Assembly (NCBI GenBank): GCA_013399695.1
Contig: VXAU01000294.1
Span: 1,005,830 to 1,069,829 of the forward strand
DNA length: 64,000 nucleotides
Reading direction: 5' to 3'
Origin: Formicarius rufipectus
Taxonomy: Eukaryota > Chordata > Aves > Passeriformes > Formicariidae
Shown here: positions 24,901-35,820 of the stretch, piece after piece
How the letters are laid out: every line of letters starts with the position of its first letter
How positions within the stretch are numbered: the stretch's first letter is position 1
Made by a program: the position numbers and the translations under genes
The notes under the pieces: model-generated
Database searches by the model: none
Seen by the model: only the letters and a program-made list of their open reading frames with translations
Told to the model about the DNA's origin: nothing

Positions 24901-27900
24901 CCTTTCTATGGTACACACTCTAAATGGAATAAAACTGCAGCATCTGTGCCTCTGCATACTTATTTTTCCCTCTGTGACAAGTAGGAGAACTGCAAAGCCC
25001 AAGTCACTCTCTCCAGACCTTGTTTTTCAGGAGAGCTAACCATTATCACTTTTGTACAAGCTGATGACTGTGACTTCCCAGTTAGTTTCCAAACCAGCAT
25101 TTTAAGGGAGTCTGGTTACCAATCACATGCCCTAATCTGTCATTGGTACTGGTGGGGCATCAGAGCCACATCAGTGGTACATTGTGGTTTTGGTGTTGGG
25201 TGTAGCATGACAATTGTGTTGGCTCACTGAGATATATAGGCCTTCAGCAGCAAGTCTTGTACACAGCTCGAGCATTTGACCCTGCCTTTGTTTCTACTGC
25301 AGATGCTTCAGATGAAGAGGGTCTGGAGGCAGATCTGTCTTTCATTGGTTCCCATGCTTTTGCCCGCATGGAAGGAGACGTTGATAAACAGAGACGCCTC
25401 ATCCTCCAGGGACAGTTGTCAGAGGCAGCACTGCAAAAACAGCATCAGAGGAAGTGAGAATTTGCTTGCCCATGTGAATATTTTGTGTTAGTTAGCTGTT
25501 AAGAGGACCAACCCTTTGGATGATTTTGCTATCTATAAAGCTTAATCTTCTTGCAAGTAAATACCAGTAAAGCCTGGTGTCACCCTGGATTGATGTGGTA
25601 GCCTCGTTGGCCTGAAGGGAGAAGGGAAGGAGCGGTAGGAGGTAAAGGGAAGCTCGTGATGAGCCCAGTAGCATACCCAGTGCATGCAGTCAGCTGCCTT
25701 ATCCATTTGCCACAAGATGTCACTGTTTTGTCACCACTTTTAGTAGTGGAGTCACCTGCTTTCAATACTGCCCACTTGTTCCTGAGGCTCTTGCCAGATA
25801 GCAAAATGCTTTTATTTGTCAATTGGTGGAATGATGAGACTTTTTCCACCTCCCTACCATGGTAACCCGAATGTGCATGACAACTTCTTTATAAGTTAAT
25901 TCCATGCTGGAGACTTCTTGAGGCATGGTGTTTGGCTTGTTTTGTCAGATGAGACACACCATTCAAAGGGAAGAAAAAAAAAATCCATATATGACACTGG
26001 TTGCTGTGTAGCTGTGTTTGACTTCTAGACTTTTTAAAGGAGTTCTTTTTCCTTTTTTTTTCCTGTCTTTTAAACTCTGACATATTTAAATGGAAAAAGC
26101 TCTGAGATATTTTTCAGCTCAAATGCAACGTCACTGTAGTTACTAGTTGACGTGTATTCTTTGCCCTACTGAAAATCACTAGGTATATAACTAAGGCACT
26201 CAATTTTATTTTTAAGACTTCTTTCTGTAATAACTTGATAGTTGCTCCATAGGTCAGAAAACGGCATTAGAGAGAGGGCTCAGTCAGAAAAAGCTTTTGT
26301 TGCTTCTGTCCCATTTTTCTTTTCAGTATTCTAATGCTAGTCTAAGGGGGGATAAGATCTGACCAGATGTTTTTAATTTTCTAGTTATAATCGCTGGCTG
26401 TGCCAGGCAAGGGCAGAAGATCTCTCTGACATTGCTTCTCTTAAAGCCTTGTACCAGACAGGTAAGTTTGGGGTACTGATGACTGATGTATATTGTTTTA
26501 AAGTAAAACTACAAGTTACAATATTTTCTTTGGATCTGCATATGCAGTAGGTCATGCTGTTAAGATGGAAGCCTGGCCAAGAAATAGGAAACACCTCTGC
26601 AATAAAGCAGGAGTTCTCTCTTGGTTGGTGTAAGAAACTGTGTGGTAAACTCCCAAACTTCCCTGCTTTAACACTTTGAGCATACATGCATATCTTAAAT
26701 TAGTGTAGCTTTATACATAAATCAGTATTGTTAGATTAAGTCAGTGCATAAGGTGCTCTGTTTGTGATAGTTCTTATTTTGGTCAGAATTACCTCGACCC
26801 TTTGGTTATAAAGGAATGAATGTTGCTTTCAGATGGCTAGTGCAGAGGATAGGCAGTTACTAAAGCAACTCTTGAACGAAATGGCTTGCTTTGTTTCGCT
26901 CAGGTCGGTTGTATGTTGCTCTCCTCTGTATGTCTCCTAGTACTGATGGCCAAGTACCATGGGAAGCACATCTTGCAACCTAGAGTTCAGTAGATGGGGA
27001 GATTAGGGAGAGATTCAACAACCCAGTGAAGGGTTCAGTGGAAGAAAATAGCTGCAAGGTCTCTGCAGCCCAAGAAGCAGAGGTGGGGAACATGAACTCT
27101 TCAGTTCACTTCTACTCTTTAGTTAGCACCTCACTTGGACATAAAATTCGCCAGTCGCAATGGCTTATTGCTTTGCACAGTGATGGGAAGAAACAAGAAA
27201 GTAGTCAGGTGTCAGAAGCATAGCTGTGTTTTTGCAGAGAAAATCTGTTCATTGCTTTGGCTGATATCTTTGGCTTCCTGAAAATCCAGATGCTTACCTT
27301 GATCCTTGTGCAAATATCAAGGCTGTGTGGTATCCTCTGCTCAGTAGCTGCCCATTTAAGTTCTTTTGTTTGCCTTGAACAAGACTCTGGGCTGCAGGAT
27401 GACCATAAGGTGTGCTCTGGGAATCTGTGCATTGGATTTCAGAGCTTGTTTTCTTTGAAGAATTTTGTTTCACTGGTAGAACTGCAAGTGAAGGGTTTTT
27501 ATTTTTAAATAAAAACATGTTATTCCGTGATATTTAGATAAATATGGAGTACACAGGCAATATAAAATTGCAGTCCTTAAAACTTTTCAGATGTGATGCA
27601 TGCTTTTTTTTGGATCAAAATGGGTACTGGTATAGTGAGAGCAGTAACTCTAAGCATATTTCCCCTAGGAAACCAGATGTGCTGCAAAAATTCTGAGCTG
27701 TGGCTGATTCTCCCTGGTTTGAAAGGGACCATCTCCAAAACCTGGCATTACTGAGAGAAGTTGAGACATACTTTTCTTTCTTTTGTAGGTGTAGATAACT
27801 GTGGCCGTACAGTGATGGTGGTGGTTGGAAGGAATATCCCAGTAACATTGATAGACATGGAAAAGGTAAGACTTTGTAAAACTACAGTTGGGTAGGTTGT

Positions 27901-30900
27901 ATGTGAAATGTTCAGGATGTAAGAGGTCTAATTATAAGAGCAGTTCAGTGTTAATACTAGAAACATTATCTGTAGAAAACTTAAAAGATATTAAATAGAA
28001 ACTCATTTTGTAGACAGATTAAAAATATGTATTCCCTTACAAAGCTACATGTACTTTGTAACTTTTCAATGAGATACTCCTCTATTTTTAGAAAAAACAG
28101 GGCTAATAAGACTCCTTTTTCTTCTCAAGAGGAAAGAGACTTGCCTTGCTTCTCTAACTTCCAAGACATAGAGTGAAATTTAATGAGTCAAATTAGTTTT
28201 TCGTGGAAACAGCAAGAATTCATCTCCATCTGTGAGGTCATATGGGCAAAAAAGACATCCAAGTTATTGCAGTCAAGTTAAAGAATTGGAATGTTGGCCT
28301 TGCTTTTGCAGCTGGAACATGCCATCCAGCCTCATGATTCCTGATTTTTAGGTGAATTAAAGGAAGCATATTGAGACGTAATGCATCTGTGAAAGGATTC
28401 TTTGCAAATATAAATTTCATTTCTTTCTATCTCAGGCTCTTCTGTATTTCATCCACGTCATGGATCATATTGCAGTGAAGGAATATGTCCTGGTGTACTT
28501 CCATACGCTCACAAATGATTACAATCAACTAGACTCTAATTTCTTGAAGAAACTCTATGACATTGTTGATGCCAAGTAAGTGTCAATAGGAAAAGAACAC
28601 GTTCTGGTCTTCCACTGTGCTATGTAAATATTTGTCATTCCCTGTATGTGGTTTCCTGTTTATTTGTGAGAGTTTTACTGGGACAAAGACCTAAATAACT
28701 AACAAAGGCAAGAAGACTGAAGATATGTTTTCTTTCCTTCTCAAAACCATGTTAAACAAGAAGTTCTGTCCTCTGCAGTCTCCCTTTTGGAGCTGTTAGG
28801 AGGGTACACTGATTATATTGTCTGTCACTATCCAAAGCTGGAGCATTTGGAACTTGGCTTTGTTAAAGTGTGTTGCTAGTTGAGGGAAGTGGCGAGGGTA
28901 ACATTGGCAATCGTAATTTGTCCTTAACTTAGTTTCACTGTCCACTTGAAAGACTGCAGACTCTGATATCTTTGACTGAAAAATAACTGTTCTGCTTTTT
29001 TTGGTTTTAAATTTTATTTTATCTTTACATTTACTTTTTGGTATCTGGCCTTACATTGGATCTAACTTTTTAAAATTACATCACAGGCACTTAAGCAAAG
29101 TTCTCTGGTTTGACAGTTGGGTTGTGTAGGTGAGCTCAATTAGAAGTCACTTTTAAATAATTTTTTCTCTCTCTAATCCAGGTACAAGAGGAATTTGAAG
29201 GCACTGTATTTTGTCCACCCAACATTTCGTTCAAAGGTGAGCTAAATAGTGCAAAAGAAAAGCACTATTTGCATGTTGGTGTAGTAGTATTCAAGCCTGT
29301 AGTACAAGGAACATGGAGGTATATAGAAGACATCCAAAATGAAATAGTATCTTCTGGAGCCACAGTCGGAATTTGAAATTCATCCCCATCTTTGATCTAG
29401 GTGTAGTCTTCCAGCCTTTGTGATAAGCTGAACCCTAGTGGGGCACAAGCTGTCCATGCCTTGTTTTATGTGTGCTCTTCACAGAGAGGAGTGGAAGCTT
29501 TGCATCCTGTTTTTTTTCCAAAGAGCAACATTTTGTCCTTTTTGCTGCTAACTGGTTGGCAGGTTGGTGAACCACAACCAAAAACTCTGGGAATTTTTTT
29601 TTTGTGCAGTTCATTTACGGGATGTTTTACCTTTTCTTTCTCCACAAGGAGTATCACGTATGTACTGAATATTGCTTAAGAGCTGCCCTGGTAAGGGCAG
29701 AGGGCAGTGTGTCAAGCAGCAGTGAGATTAGTCTGAATTAGAGTGTGTAGAGTAGCAAAGAAAGATGGGAAGAATGCCTTTCATGGAGTGCAGAAAAAGC
29801 CTGTTAAGTCTTCAGGAGATGAAAAAACGACGCGTCATTCAGTGTGGTGTTACTGTTGACTGTGATCTGTGTGGGGCAACAGAAGATGGAGATGGCTTCC
29901 ATCTGTACTTCATACCCACGACTCATATTGCAGCTGTGTGAGTACTTCAGATGAACTGTCAGCAGCAGCCCTTCCTAAAATTTTTGTTTGTCCTGTTAAA
30001 ACCATCAGAAATGTGATCCTCCGTGTTCCCTTCAGATTAACCTCTGTGCTTATTCTGCTTTTTGCTGACATTGATCAAATTTGAGAAAATTATATGCCTG
30101 GAAAAAAAAACATATATTTGCACGTGTTCAGCAAGAATTTGTTTGACTGCTAAATTTCTAGAGAGTCCTTTCTTTGTGTGTGCATAGCTGGGACTCCACA
30201 AGACTTGGAGCTTCCCTGTTTCTATGAAGATGAGGTGGAGACTTCTGAACAGCATACCTTCCAGTTTTGGTTAGCATATTAATCATTCCTACAGGGTACA
30301 GATCTGAGGTCTCGTGCTGTAATTAGAGCTTCTAGCTCTGATGTTTCTGAAAATATAGGAGCTGGCACAGAACATTACTAAGGTCACAAAGTTGAGTGGA
30401 AAAGCTGAAGCTAGGAAGTACTAATATTTTAGGTTCTCAACAGCACTTCATCCCCCTCCTCTCTTCCCATATGTTTCTAGTTGGTTGAGAAACATTTTTT
30501 TGGTGTCTATTGCCATCTTGTCTGTCCCTTTGGAAACTGCAGTGAGACTTGACAGATCTGTGGGGGAAGCAGATGGTGGTGGGAAGCAGGGAGGGTGAGA
30601 GACATAGAGTTCTCTAACTTGTGCTGGAAATAGTATTGGTTTGTATCCTATTCTGGCAATACAGCTGGAGGCAAAAGAGAATGTGTATCCACATTTTTCT
30701 GCCAGTCTTTAACTGGAAGGCAAGTAGGATTGCTGCTGACTGTTGCATGGACTACCAGCTTATGAAATGTCATGGGGAATATGCAGGAGAAAGCATGGAG
30801 GAGGTGGCGGCTGCTAAGAGGGGAATGATTTTTCTCCCCCCTTCTTTTTTGGCAATTTCAAGCCCCCAAGGAAGATTGCTAGCTCAGAAGCTTCAAATTT

Positions 30901-33900
30901 ATTCAAAAATATTTGGCACATTCATCTTGCTATTTGGAGCACTGACTTGCTTCAGTAGAAATAGTGGAAAATACCCTATGCCTCAAATGCAGCAGGAAGG
31001 TTTGTGTATTCCTGTGACTCCCCAGACACATCATCCTCATACACAGATCTCATTCTTAAATTTCTGATATAAATTGTGCATTTTACAGCAGTACTGAATT
31101 CTGTCACAGTGGATGACTGCCATCTGTTAGAGTTGCTTTTGCTTATTTATGGGCTAAAAGGGATCAAGAGTCTTTTCACCGTATGGCTCTTGGAAACTCA
31201 AATGCCCCTAGAAAAGCAGCATAGTTCTCAATGTGCTTCATGGTGCCAACAGTGATTCCTTGTTTGGTTTCTAGGTATGAAATTGTAAATTATATATTTT
31301 CTGAGGATAATTGCCTGTCTACAATACATGGAGTTTGGTATGCAGGGAGGAGGGTTCAGCAGTTATCCTAAAACACAGACTAACTGAAGCAGGGCATGTC
31401 ATTGTACAGTTCATTTTTGTACACTGATCTTGCCTTTATTCATGCTTTGATGTGAGTGTTCTTGCGAAGAACTGGGTGTTCTGATGCTACTGAAATGTAT
31501 CTCCTCTCATGATGAAATAGGCATCAGCAGTTTTGTAGGCTGGCAGCAGCCCTTGCTGTGTGAACACTTCACTGCCAGGCCGTAGATAAAGATAGCCATG
31601 AAACACCAGCAAAAGTTCCTCCATACTCTTGCATGTAAATGTGTTTCTTCTTGTTATTGCTATAACTGGCAACACATAAATAAAGGGCTTTGGGGGGCAT
31701 TTTTGTGTGAATCCTCTTGGCTCCCCTCTTCTGAGCACTCTCCAAACCAACTTTTTTAGAGCCCATGTTCTGAGCTGAAGCCTAAGTGGATGGATCTGAA
31801 ACAGTCTCACCCAGAGAAATTCTGTTTTCAGAAATTAGCTCTGAATCAAGAATGTTTCAAAAACAAAACATGCCTGAATACTCAGATATTTATAATCATC
31901 ATAATCTTTGTATTTATCTTGAACAGTTTTTATCTCTTTTTTTTCCTGTAACAGTCCTAAAAGCAGTTTCCAGAGATCAGATGCCAATATAAAGGTTGTT
32001 GCAAATCACTTACGTCTTTTCCTATGCAAGATCCTTCCAACTGTAATAAAATGTCCCAGATTTTAGCAAGTTTATCTTTGAGATATGACCAAGTTAAGGC
32101 ATTAGTGACACACCTAACCTGTGTTGTGCTGGTTTTTTGTGGGAGACATCTGATACTTTTAATTGTGGTTTTAGAGCTTGGTAGAATGACTTTGATAGCC
32201 TTTTATTTTGACTGAGAACATCAGGACATGAAAAATGAAGCAAAACTTCAGCAGACGTCTAGACTTTGGCTACTCTGGTATAACTTATTCTTCTTTTAGT
32301 GCATTAATAGGGATTTGGTATAATTTAAATTTTCATGTCCTGTTACCAATAAGGAAATAGCTGCTCCTGTATTACTGTTTCTATACCCTGTGATTATGAA
32401 GAATGGAGGTAGAAAAATTCTCTAGAAACATTTCTCCCTCCCTTCTATTTGTGTTCCTGGGGTAAGATGTGCCAAACTGCAATAGATTGTATACTTGAGG
32501 GAGGAGAGGAGGGTTGGGGAAAATCACTTGTCACAATGGCAATTTTTGTGATGGCTGCAAAAATATATCTTATTAGGCTTTTATGCATTAAACATCCATA
32601 GGAATTATGTTTAATGATTGTCATTTCTAAGGCACCTTCAAATGCACGCTACTTTGGTACAAGATTGAGAAGGTATTTTTCATTCATTAAACTGTCATCT
32701 AGTGTCACTCATAAGAGGTCTTACTAGAAAAACACAGTGAGTAATAGATGCCAGTAATAATCTGTCTCCCTTCTTTCTACTAAAAAATACCTTATTCTGC
32801 CCTTAAAGTAAAGAACTGATCTCAAGGTTCTATCCTGTTACTTACCTCCTTTTTGCTTTTTCTTTGTCCCCTTCTCATTAAGGTATGCTGTTTTGAGAGA
32901 GGCAGCATAGTTATACCAGGACAGTTTTTAGGGATCGACTTTTTCATTAAATGTTGTATTCAGGCAGATAATTTTTATTGACCTAATGTTTTAGTTTATT
33001 TGGAAATCTTGCTGTCTCTCAAGGCTTTTGTTGTGGTGTTGCTTCTTTTCTGTTAATTTACTGCAGTCAAAGTAAAACTATTCAAACAGAATGACAGAAT
33101 TGTCAAGGTTGTAAGGGAGGGCCCTTGGTCCAGCTTCTTTGCTCAGGTTGGGTCACCAAGAGCTGGGTGCCCAGGACCATGTGATTGATCCATAGTATGG
33201 CATTAGGGAGCATTTGTGGCCTATAGAGCAGCTTTTTCTTTTCTTCATTCTGCCATGAAAAGGCAAGATAGAAAATAAGAAATAATACAGTGCTTAATTT
33301 TGGAGAAGGAAGGTGGAAATGGTAAAGCCCATGCAATCAGTCTAGACAGGAGCATTTAATAACTTGTAGAAGTATCAGTGGTGTCTTACTAGTCCTCACA
33401 AAACAAAAATTCCTTACCCTATTTGTATTCCAAAGAGATGTGAATACTTAAAGTAAAATCTTGTAGAATAAGTTCATAGGCATATTCTCATAGAGTTGAA
33501 TTGATAAGGCTTTGATAAGAAAGGTGGTAAAACAAAAGGACACACTCATTCAGCCATCCCAAAGCAGAAAGAAGATTTCAATAGAACCTTTCAACAGCTG
33601 TAAGTCTCCCTTTCTCTCTCTAATTGCCCTTTCTGTGAAAACTTGAATATAAAGGGTTGAAAATACTTCTGACAGAGTCAAATAGATCATTTTCTGAGCT
33701 GGCTAAACTGGAAGTGAAAACATGTGATTATACTGATGGTGTTTTGAAGTCAAATAGCAGAATAACTGTCACTCTTGAACAGTAGAAAGGGACCTTAAAC
33801 TGACAACCAGGCAGGAATGTATGTGGAGTCAGAAAACACTAGCTTGAAAGCTCTCAAGACAGTGCTTACTAGCAGTTAGTGGTGCATGCTTCCTAACATT

Positions 33901-35114
33901 CTTAAGTTCTTGAGAGGACACTAGTGTTTCAAGATTAACTGAAACCTGTGTAACTATGGAGTATTATGTTGATCTTGAAAGTTTTGAAGCAGCACCATTT
34001 TAATGTGTTTTTGTTGGGATTTATTTTCAGGTTTCAGCATGGTTTTTCACAACTTTTACAGTCTCAGGGCTAAAGGACAAAATCCACTATGTGGAAAGCC
34101 TTCAGCAGTTATTCACAGCCATACCCCCAGAACAGATTGATCTCCCACCTTTTGTCCTCGAGTATGATGCCAGGGTAAGTGATTGCATGTGGCCAGCATG
34201 AGTCTGTGCTTCTGAGCTCTTGTGGTCTCCCATTTTGCTCTGCAAGAGCTTTAAAGGGACTGACTTCCACTTTGTAAGAATGAGAAGAAAGAGGGAAGGT
34301 TCCTGGAGAGTCTAATTGTTCTTCTGTGAGTAATGATTCTCTTAATTTCTTGTGTACATCAGCCCAAGCAGGGGGCTTGGCTGAGAAGCAGGATGCTTTC
34401 CCAGTAGAGCAGTCTCCTATGTGCATAAGAGACTGAGTTCCTTTCCTCAGCCAAGAACTGTAACATAATGCACTAAGAGGCTGAGGACAAGATAAAAAGA
34501 AATAGTATCTGTGTCTGTTTCATCTTCCCTGTCCCATATGTTAACAAGCATGCAGGAAAAGGGGGAAAAAAAAAAAAAAAAAACAAAAAAAACAAAAAAA
34601 CAACAACAACCCAACTGGAAAAAGTGGAACCAGAAAAGGGTGTCCTACCTTTGTTTCAGACTTTCCACCTCTTCCCTTCTCTACCCCAGGTCTTTGACCA
34701 AGTGGTGGGATGAATATGGCTTGTATTGACAAAATTATGACATGATGTAACTACAAAGTAATAGCCAGAGCTGTGTGTGTGCATTAGCAGCTTTGTCTTT
34801 TTGGTTCATGGCTCCCTTGCATCACAGCTTTGGTTTAATGACAGAAGTTTAACTTGTGCTTTTGCTTAAAACAGAGGCAAAACCAAGGCTATTTTTTTTG
34901 CCTGTTTACCAGCACAGTCCCCTCCTGGGTCAGTTGTGGCACACCCTGTGCTGATGAAAGACAAAGCCATGAGAACCTACTTATTTCTGCCTCTGTGTCA
35001 CCATTATTGCACCAAAGTATATTGGGGAAGACTTTTGTTCAGCTGCTTTTTCTGTTCTCATTGCAGGAAAATGGGCCTTACTATTCTTCTTATCCTCCAT
35101 CCCCTGACTTGTGA
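12735..35114 (+). CDS. GDAP2: GDAP2, ganglioside-induced differentiation-associated protein 2 (macro + CRAL-TRIO)
   Basis: Known: a conserved protein with an N-terminal macro (ADP-ribose-type) domain and a C-terminal CRAL-TRIO lipid-binding-type domain; loss in humans causes recessive spinocerebellar ataxia 27; biochemical role unclear. Seen: 13 coding exons join in frame to 495 codons plus stop (human 497): 12735-12910, 14448-14587, 18473-18626, 20216-20304, 22345-22421, 23494-23653, 25303-25453, 26385-26461, 27789-27865, 28436-28575, 29182-29236, 34031-34174 and 35067-35114. All introns are GT-AG. The macro domain spans about 42-215 (AIVNTSNE, FIIHTVGP); a charged linker about 235-330 follows, then CRAL-TRIO at about 335-480 and the tail YSSYPPSPDL. 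Start chosen by MDPLGAPSQF match; Kozak position -3 is T, so the context is mediocre. The glycine-rich ADP-ribose loops of active macro domains are not preserved. Head-to-head with WDR3. Confidence 0.98.
14448..14587 (+). CDS. GDAP2: GDAP2 coding exon 2 (macro domain core)
   Basis: Completes Trp59 and encodes 60-105 plus one base of Gly106. KGDVALLNCTAIVNTSNETL holds the macro-domain Asn motif (VNTSN); HAGPDLKDELQKLK follows. The Gly-Gly-Gly loop found after this motif in catalytic macro domains is replaced by TDKNPVSES. Confidence 0.97.
18473..18626 (+). CDS. GDAP2: GDAP2 coding exon 3 (macro domain)
   Basis: Completes Gly106 and encodes 107-156 plus two bases of Lys157: CRTGEAKLTKGFNLAARFII, HTVGPKYKSRYRTAAESSLY and SCYRNVLQLA. 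Almost unchanged from the human protein. Donor AAA|gtaagc. Confidence 0.97.
20001..20058. repeat. (ATT)n microsatellite
   Basis: Plus-strand ATT/GTT triplets interrupted once by aattatat, in the GDAP2 intron before coding exon 4. The branch and acceptor region at 20,215 lies clear of it. Confidence 0.95.
20216..20304 (+). CDS. GDAP2: GDAP2 coding exon 4 (macro domain)
   Basis: Completes Lys157 and encodes 158-186 plus one base of Arg187: EQAMCSVGFCVINSLKRCYP then LEDATHIAL. Position 175 is Cys where the human protein has Gly in KRGYP. Donor ctgc|gtaagt. Confidence 0.96.
21265..21297. repeat. Duplicated A-run
   Basis: Two A-runs separated and followed by a copy of gactactg, in the GDAP2 intron before coding exon 5. 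It looks like a small slippage duplication. Confidence 0.7.
22345..22421 (+). CDS. GDAP2: GDAP2 coding exon 5 (macro domain end)
   Basis: Completes Arg187 and encodes 188-212, TVRRFLEIHGETLEKVVFAV then SELEE, the last helix and strand of the macro fold. Phase 0 end, donor gtatct. Confidence 0.96.
23494..23653 (+). CDS. GDAP2: GDAP2 coding exon 6 (interdomain linker)
   Basis: Residues 213-265 plus one base of Asp266: ATYQKLLPLYFPRSLEEEIQ, SLPYLPADIGNAEGEPVVPE and RQIRITEKPGVPD. Acceptor tttgtag|gcc, donor gtgagt. Confidence 0.96.
25303..25453 (+). CDS. GDAP2: GDAP2 coding exon 7 (linker)
   Basis: Completes Asp266 and encodes 267-315 plus two bases of Asn316: ASDEEGLEADLSFIGSHAFA, RMEGDVDKQRRLILQGQLSE and AALQKQHQR. 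The acidic start is slightly shorter than in human, which accounts for most of the length difference. Donor gtgaga. Confidence 0.96.
26385..26461 (+). CDS. GDAP2: GDAP2 coding exon 8
   Basis: Completes Asn316 and encodes 317-341 plus one base of Gly342: YNRWLCQARAEDLSDIASLK then ALYQT, the helical lead-in to CRAL-TRIO. Acceptor ttttctag|tta, donor gtaagt. Confidence 0.96.
27789..27865 (+). CDS. GDAP2: GDAP2 coding exon 9 (CRAL-TRIO start)
   Basis: Completes Gly342 and encodes 343-367: VDNCGRTVMVVVGRNIPVTL then IDMEK. The hydrophobic strand VMVVVGRNIPV is the first CRAL-TRIO strand. Phase 0 end. Confidence 0.97.
28436..28575 (+). CDS. GDAP2: GDAP2 coding exon 10 (CRAL-TRIO)
   Basis: Residues 368-413 plus two bases of Lys414: ALLYFIHVMDHIAVKEYVLV, YFHTLTNDYNQLDSNFLKKL and YDIVDA. 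Acceptor ctatctcag|gct, donor AAG-split gtaagt. Confidence 0.97.
29182..29236 (+). CDS. GDAP2: GDAP2 coding exon 11 (short)
   Basis: Completes Lys414 and encodes 415-432, YKRNLKALYFVHPTFRSK. Only 55 bases; acceptor aatccag|gta, donor gtgagc. It is followed by the largest intron of the gene (4.8 kb). Confidence 0.96.
33087..33184 (-). mobile_element. CR1-type LINE 3' fragment in a GDAP2 intron
   Basis: The plus strand reads agaatgacagaattgtcaag, then a diverged ggttg-aaggga block, gggtcacc and gtgcccaggaccatgt. In order these are the antisense marks of an avian CR1 3' end, so the element points to the minus strand. It is strongly decayed and lacks coding sequence. Confidence 0.75.
34031..34174 (+). 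CDS. GDAP2: GDAP2 coding exon 12 (CRAL-TRIO end)
   Basis: Residues 433-480: VSAWFFTTFTVSGLKDKIHY, VESLQQLFTAIPPEQIDLPP and FVLEYDAR. Phase 0 at both ends. Acceptor tattttcag|gtt, donor gtaagt. Confidence 0.97.
34563..34613. repeat. A-rich / AAC low-complexity tract
   Basis: A 19-base A-run followed by AAAC and CAA units, in the last GDAP2 intron. No retroelement body was recognised upstream. Confidence 0.85.
35067..35114 (+). CDS. GDAP2: GDAP2 last coding exon with stop
   Basis: Residues 481-495, ENGPYYSSYPPSPDL, then TGA at 35,112-35,114. The C-terminal tail is nearly identical to human. Confidence 0.97.
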   Translation, partial: ENGPYYSSYPPSPDL

Positions 35115-35820
35115 TCTGCAGTCTGTGATGCTGCCAGTTTCCCGTGGATCCAATGACCTGATGCCTGCCAAAACCTGTGCATTTGCCCATGGACAGAATT
35201 CAGAGAGAGGGTTTTCCTTCCCCAGCTCTGGTATTTTTTTACTGATGAGATATTTTCAAGCACTCAAGCAATCAGAGAACTTTATGCCACTGTGAACTGT
35301 ACAACTATTTCAAATGTATTTATCCAATGTAAAAGCTGATTTAAAGATCACAAGAGACATTTTGTTTGTTTTTGTTGTTGTTTTTTGCAGCTGTTACATT
35401 ATTTTTCTGAACAGACTTTCTCTTTTCTGGGAAACTCATCAAAAGCATGTTTTTACCTGTTACTGTTTTCCTGCTCTGTTTGTAATACCCATTTCTGACT
35501 GGTCTGTACAAATACTGTGTAGTACCAGCCTGACACGTCACTCATCATATGGTCTGTGTTTCACATCTGATTACTTTCCCTTTCTGTTATTACTGATTAC
35601 TTTAGTCTTGACCCAGCAAAACTATCTGGAATTGGGAATGCCATGTCTGCAGGCTGAACAAAGAACTACAGCCAAGCCAAGATTACTCCAAGACTTAGTA
35701 CCATGACTGCTAGGTGAACTCAGAGCCTTGAAAAAATCCCTGTCAGTTTTCATTGGATGATGTGAGATGTCAGGATGCCACTACCCTCCCAGTAAGAATA
35801 AAACTGAAAAGCATTTGTGG
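35115..35820 (+). other. GDAP2: GDAP2 3' UTR
   Basis: Runs from the stop to the first canonical poly(A) signal (AATAAA at 35,797-35,802). A likely cleavage CA is near 35,812 and a T/GT-rich element (tgtggtttcttttgt) follows. Longer isoforms using later signals cannot be excluded. Confidence 0.75.
35797..35802 (+). terminator. GDAP2: Poly(A) signal AATAAA of GDAP2
   Basis: Canonical hexamer about 680 bases after the stop codon, with a GT/T-rich downstream element starting some 15 bases later. Confidence 0.75.

Noticed and set aside
31487..31810. Two overlapping minus-strand frames in a GDAP2 intron that looked like a frameshifted pseudogene
   Set aside because: Neither frame nor their join resembled a protein family I know, and no poly(A) tail or flanking duplication supports a retrocopy.
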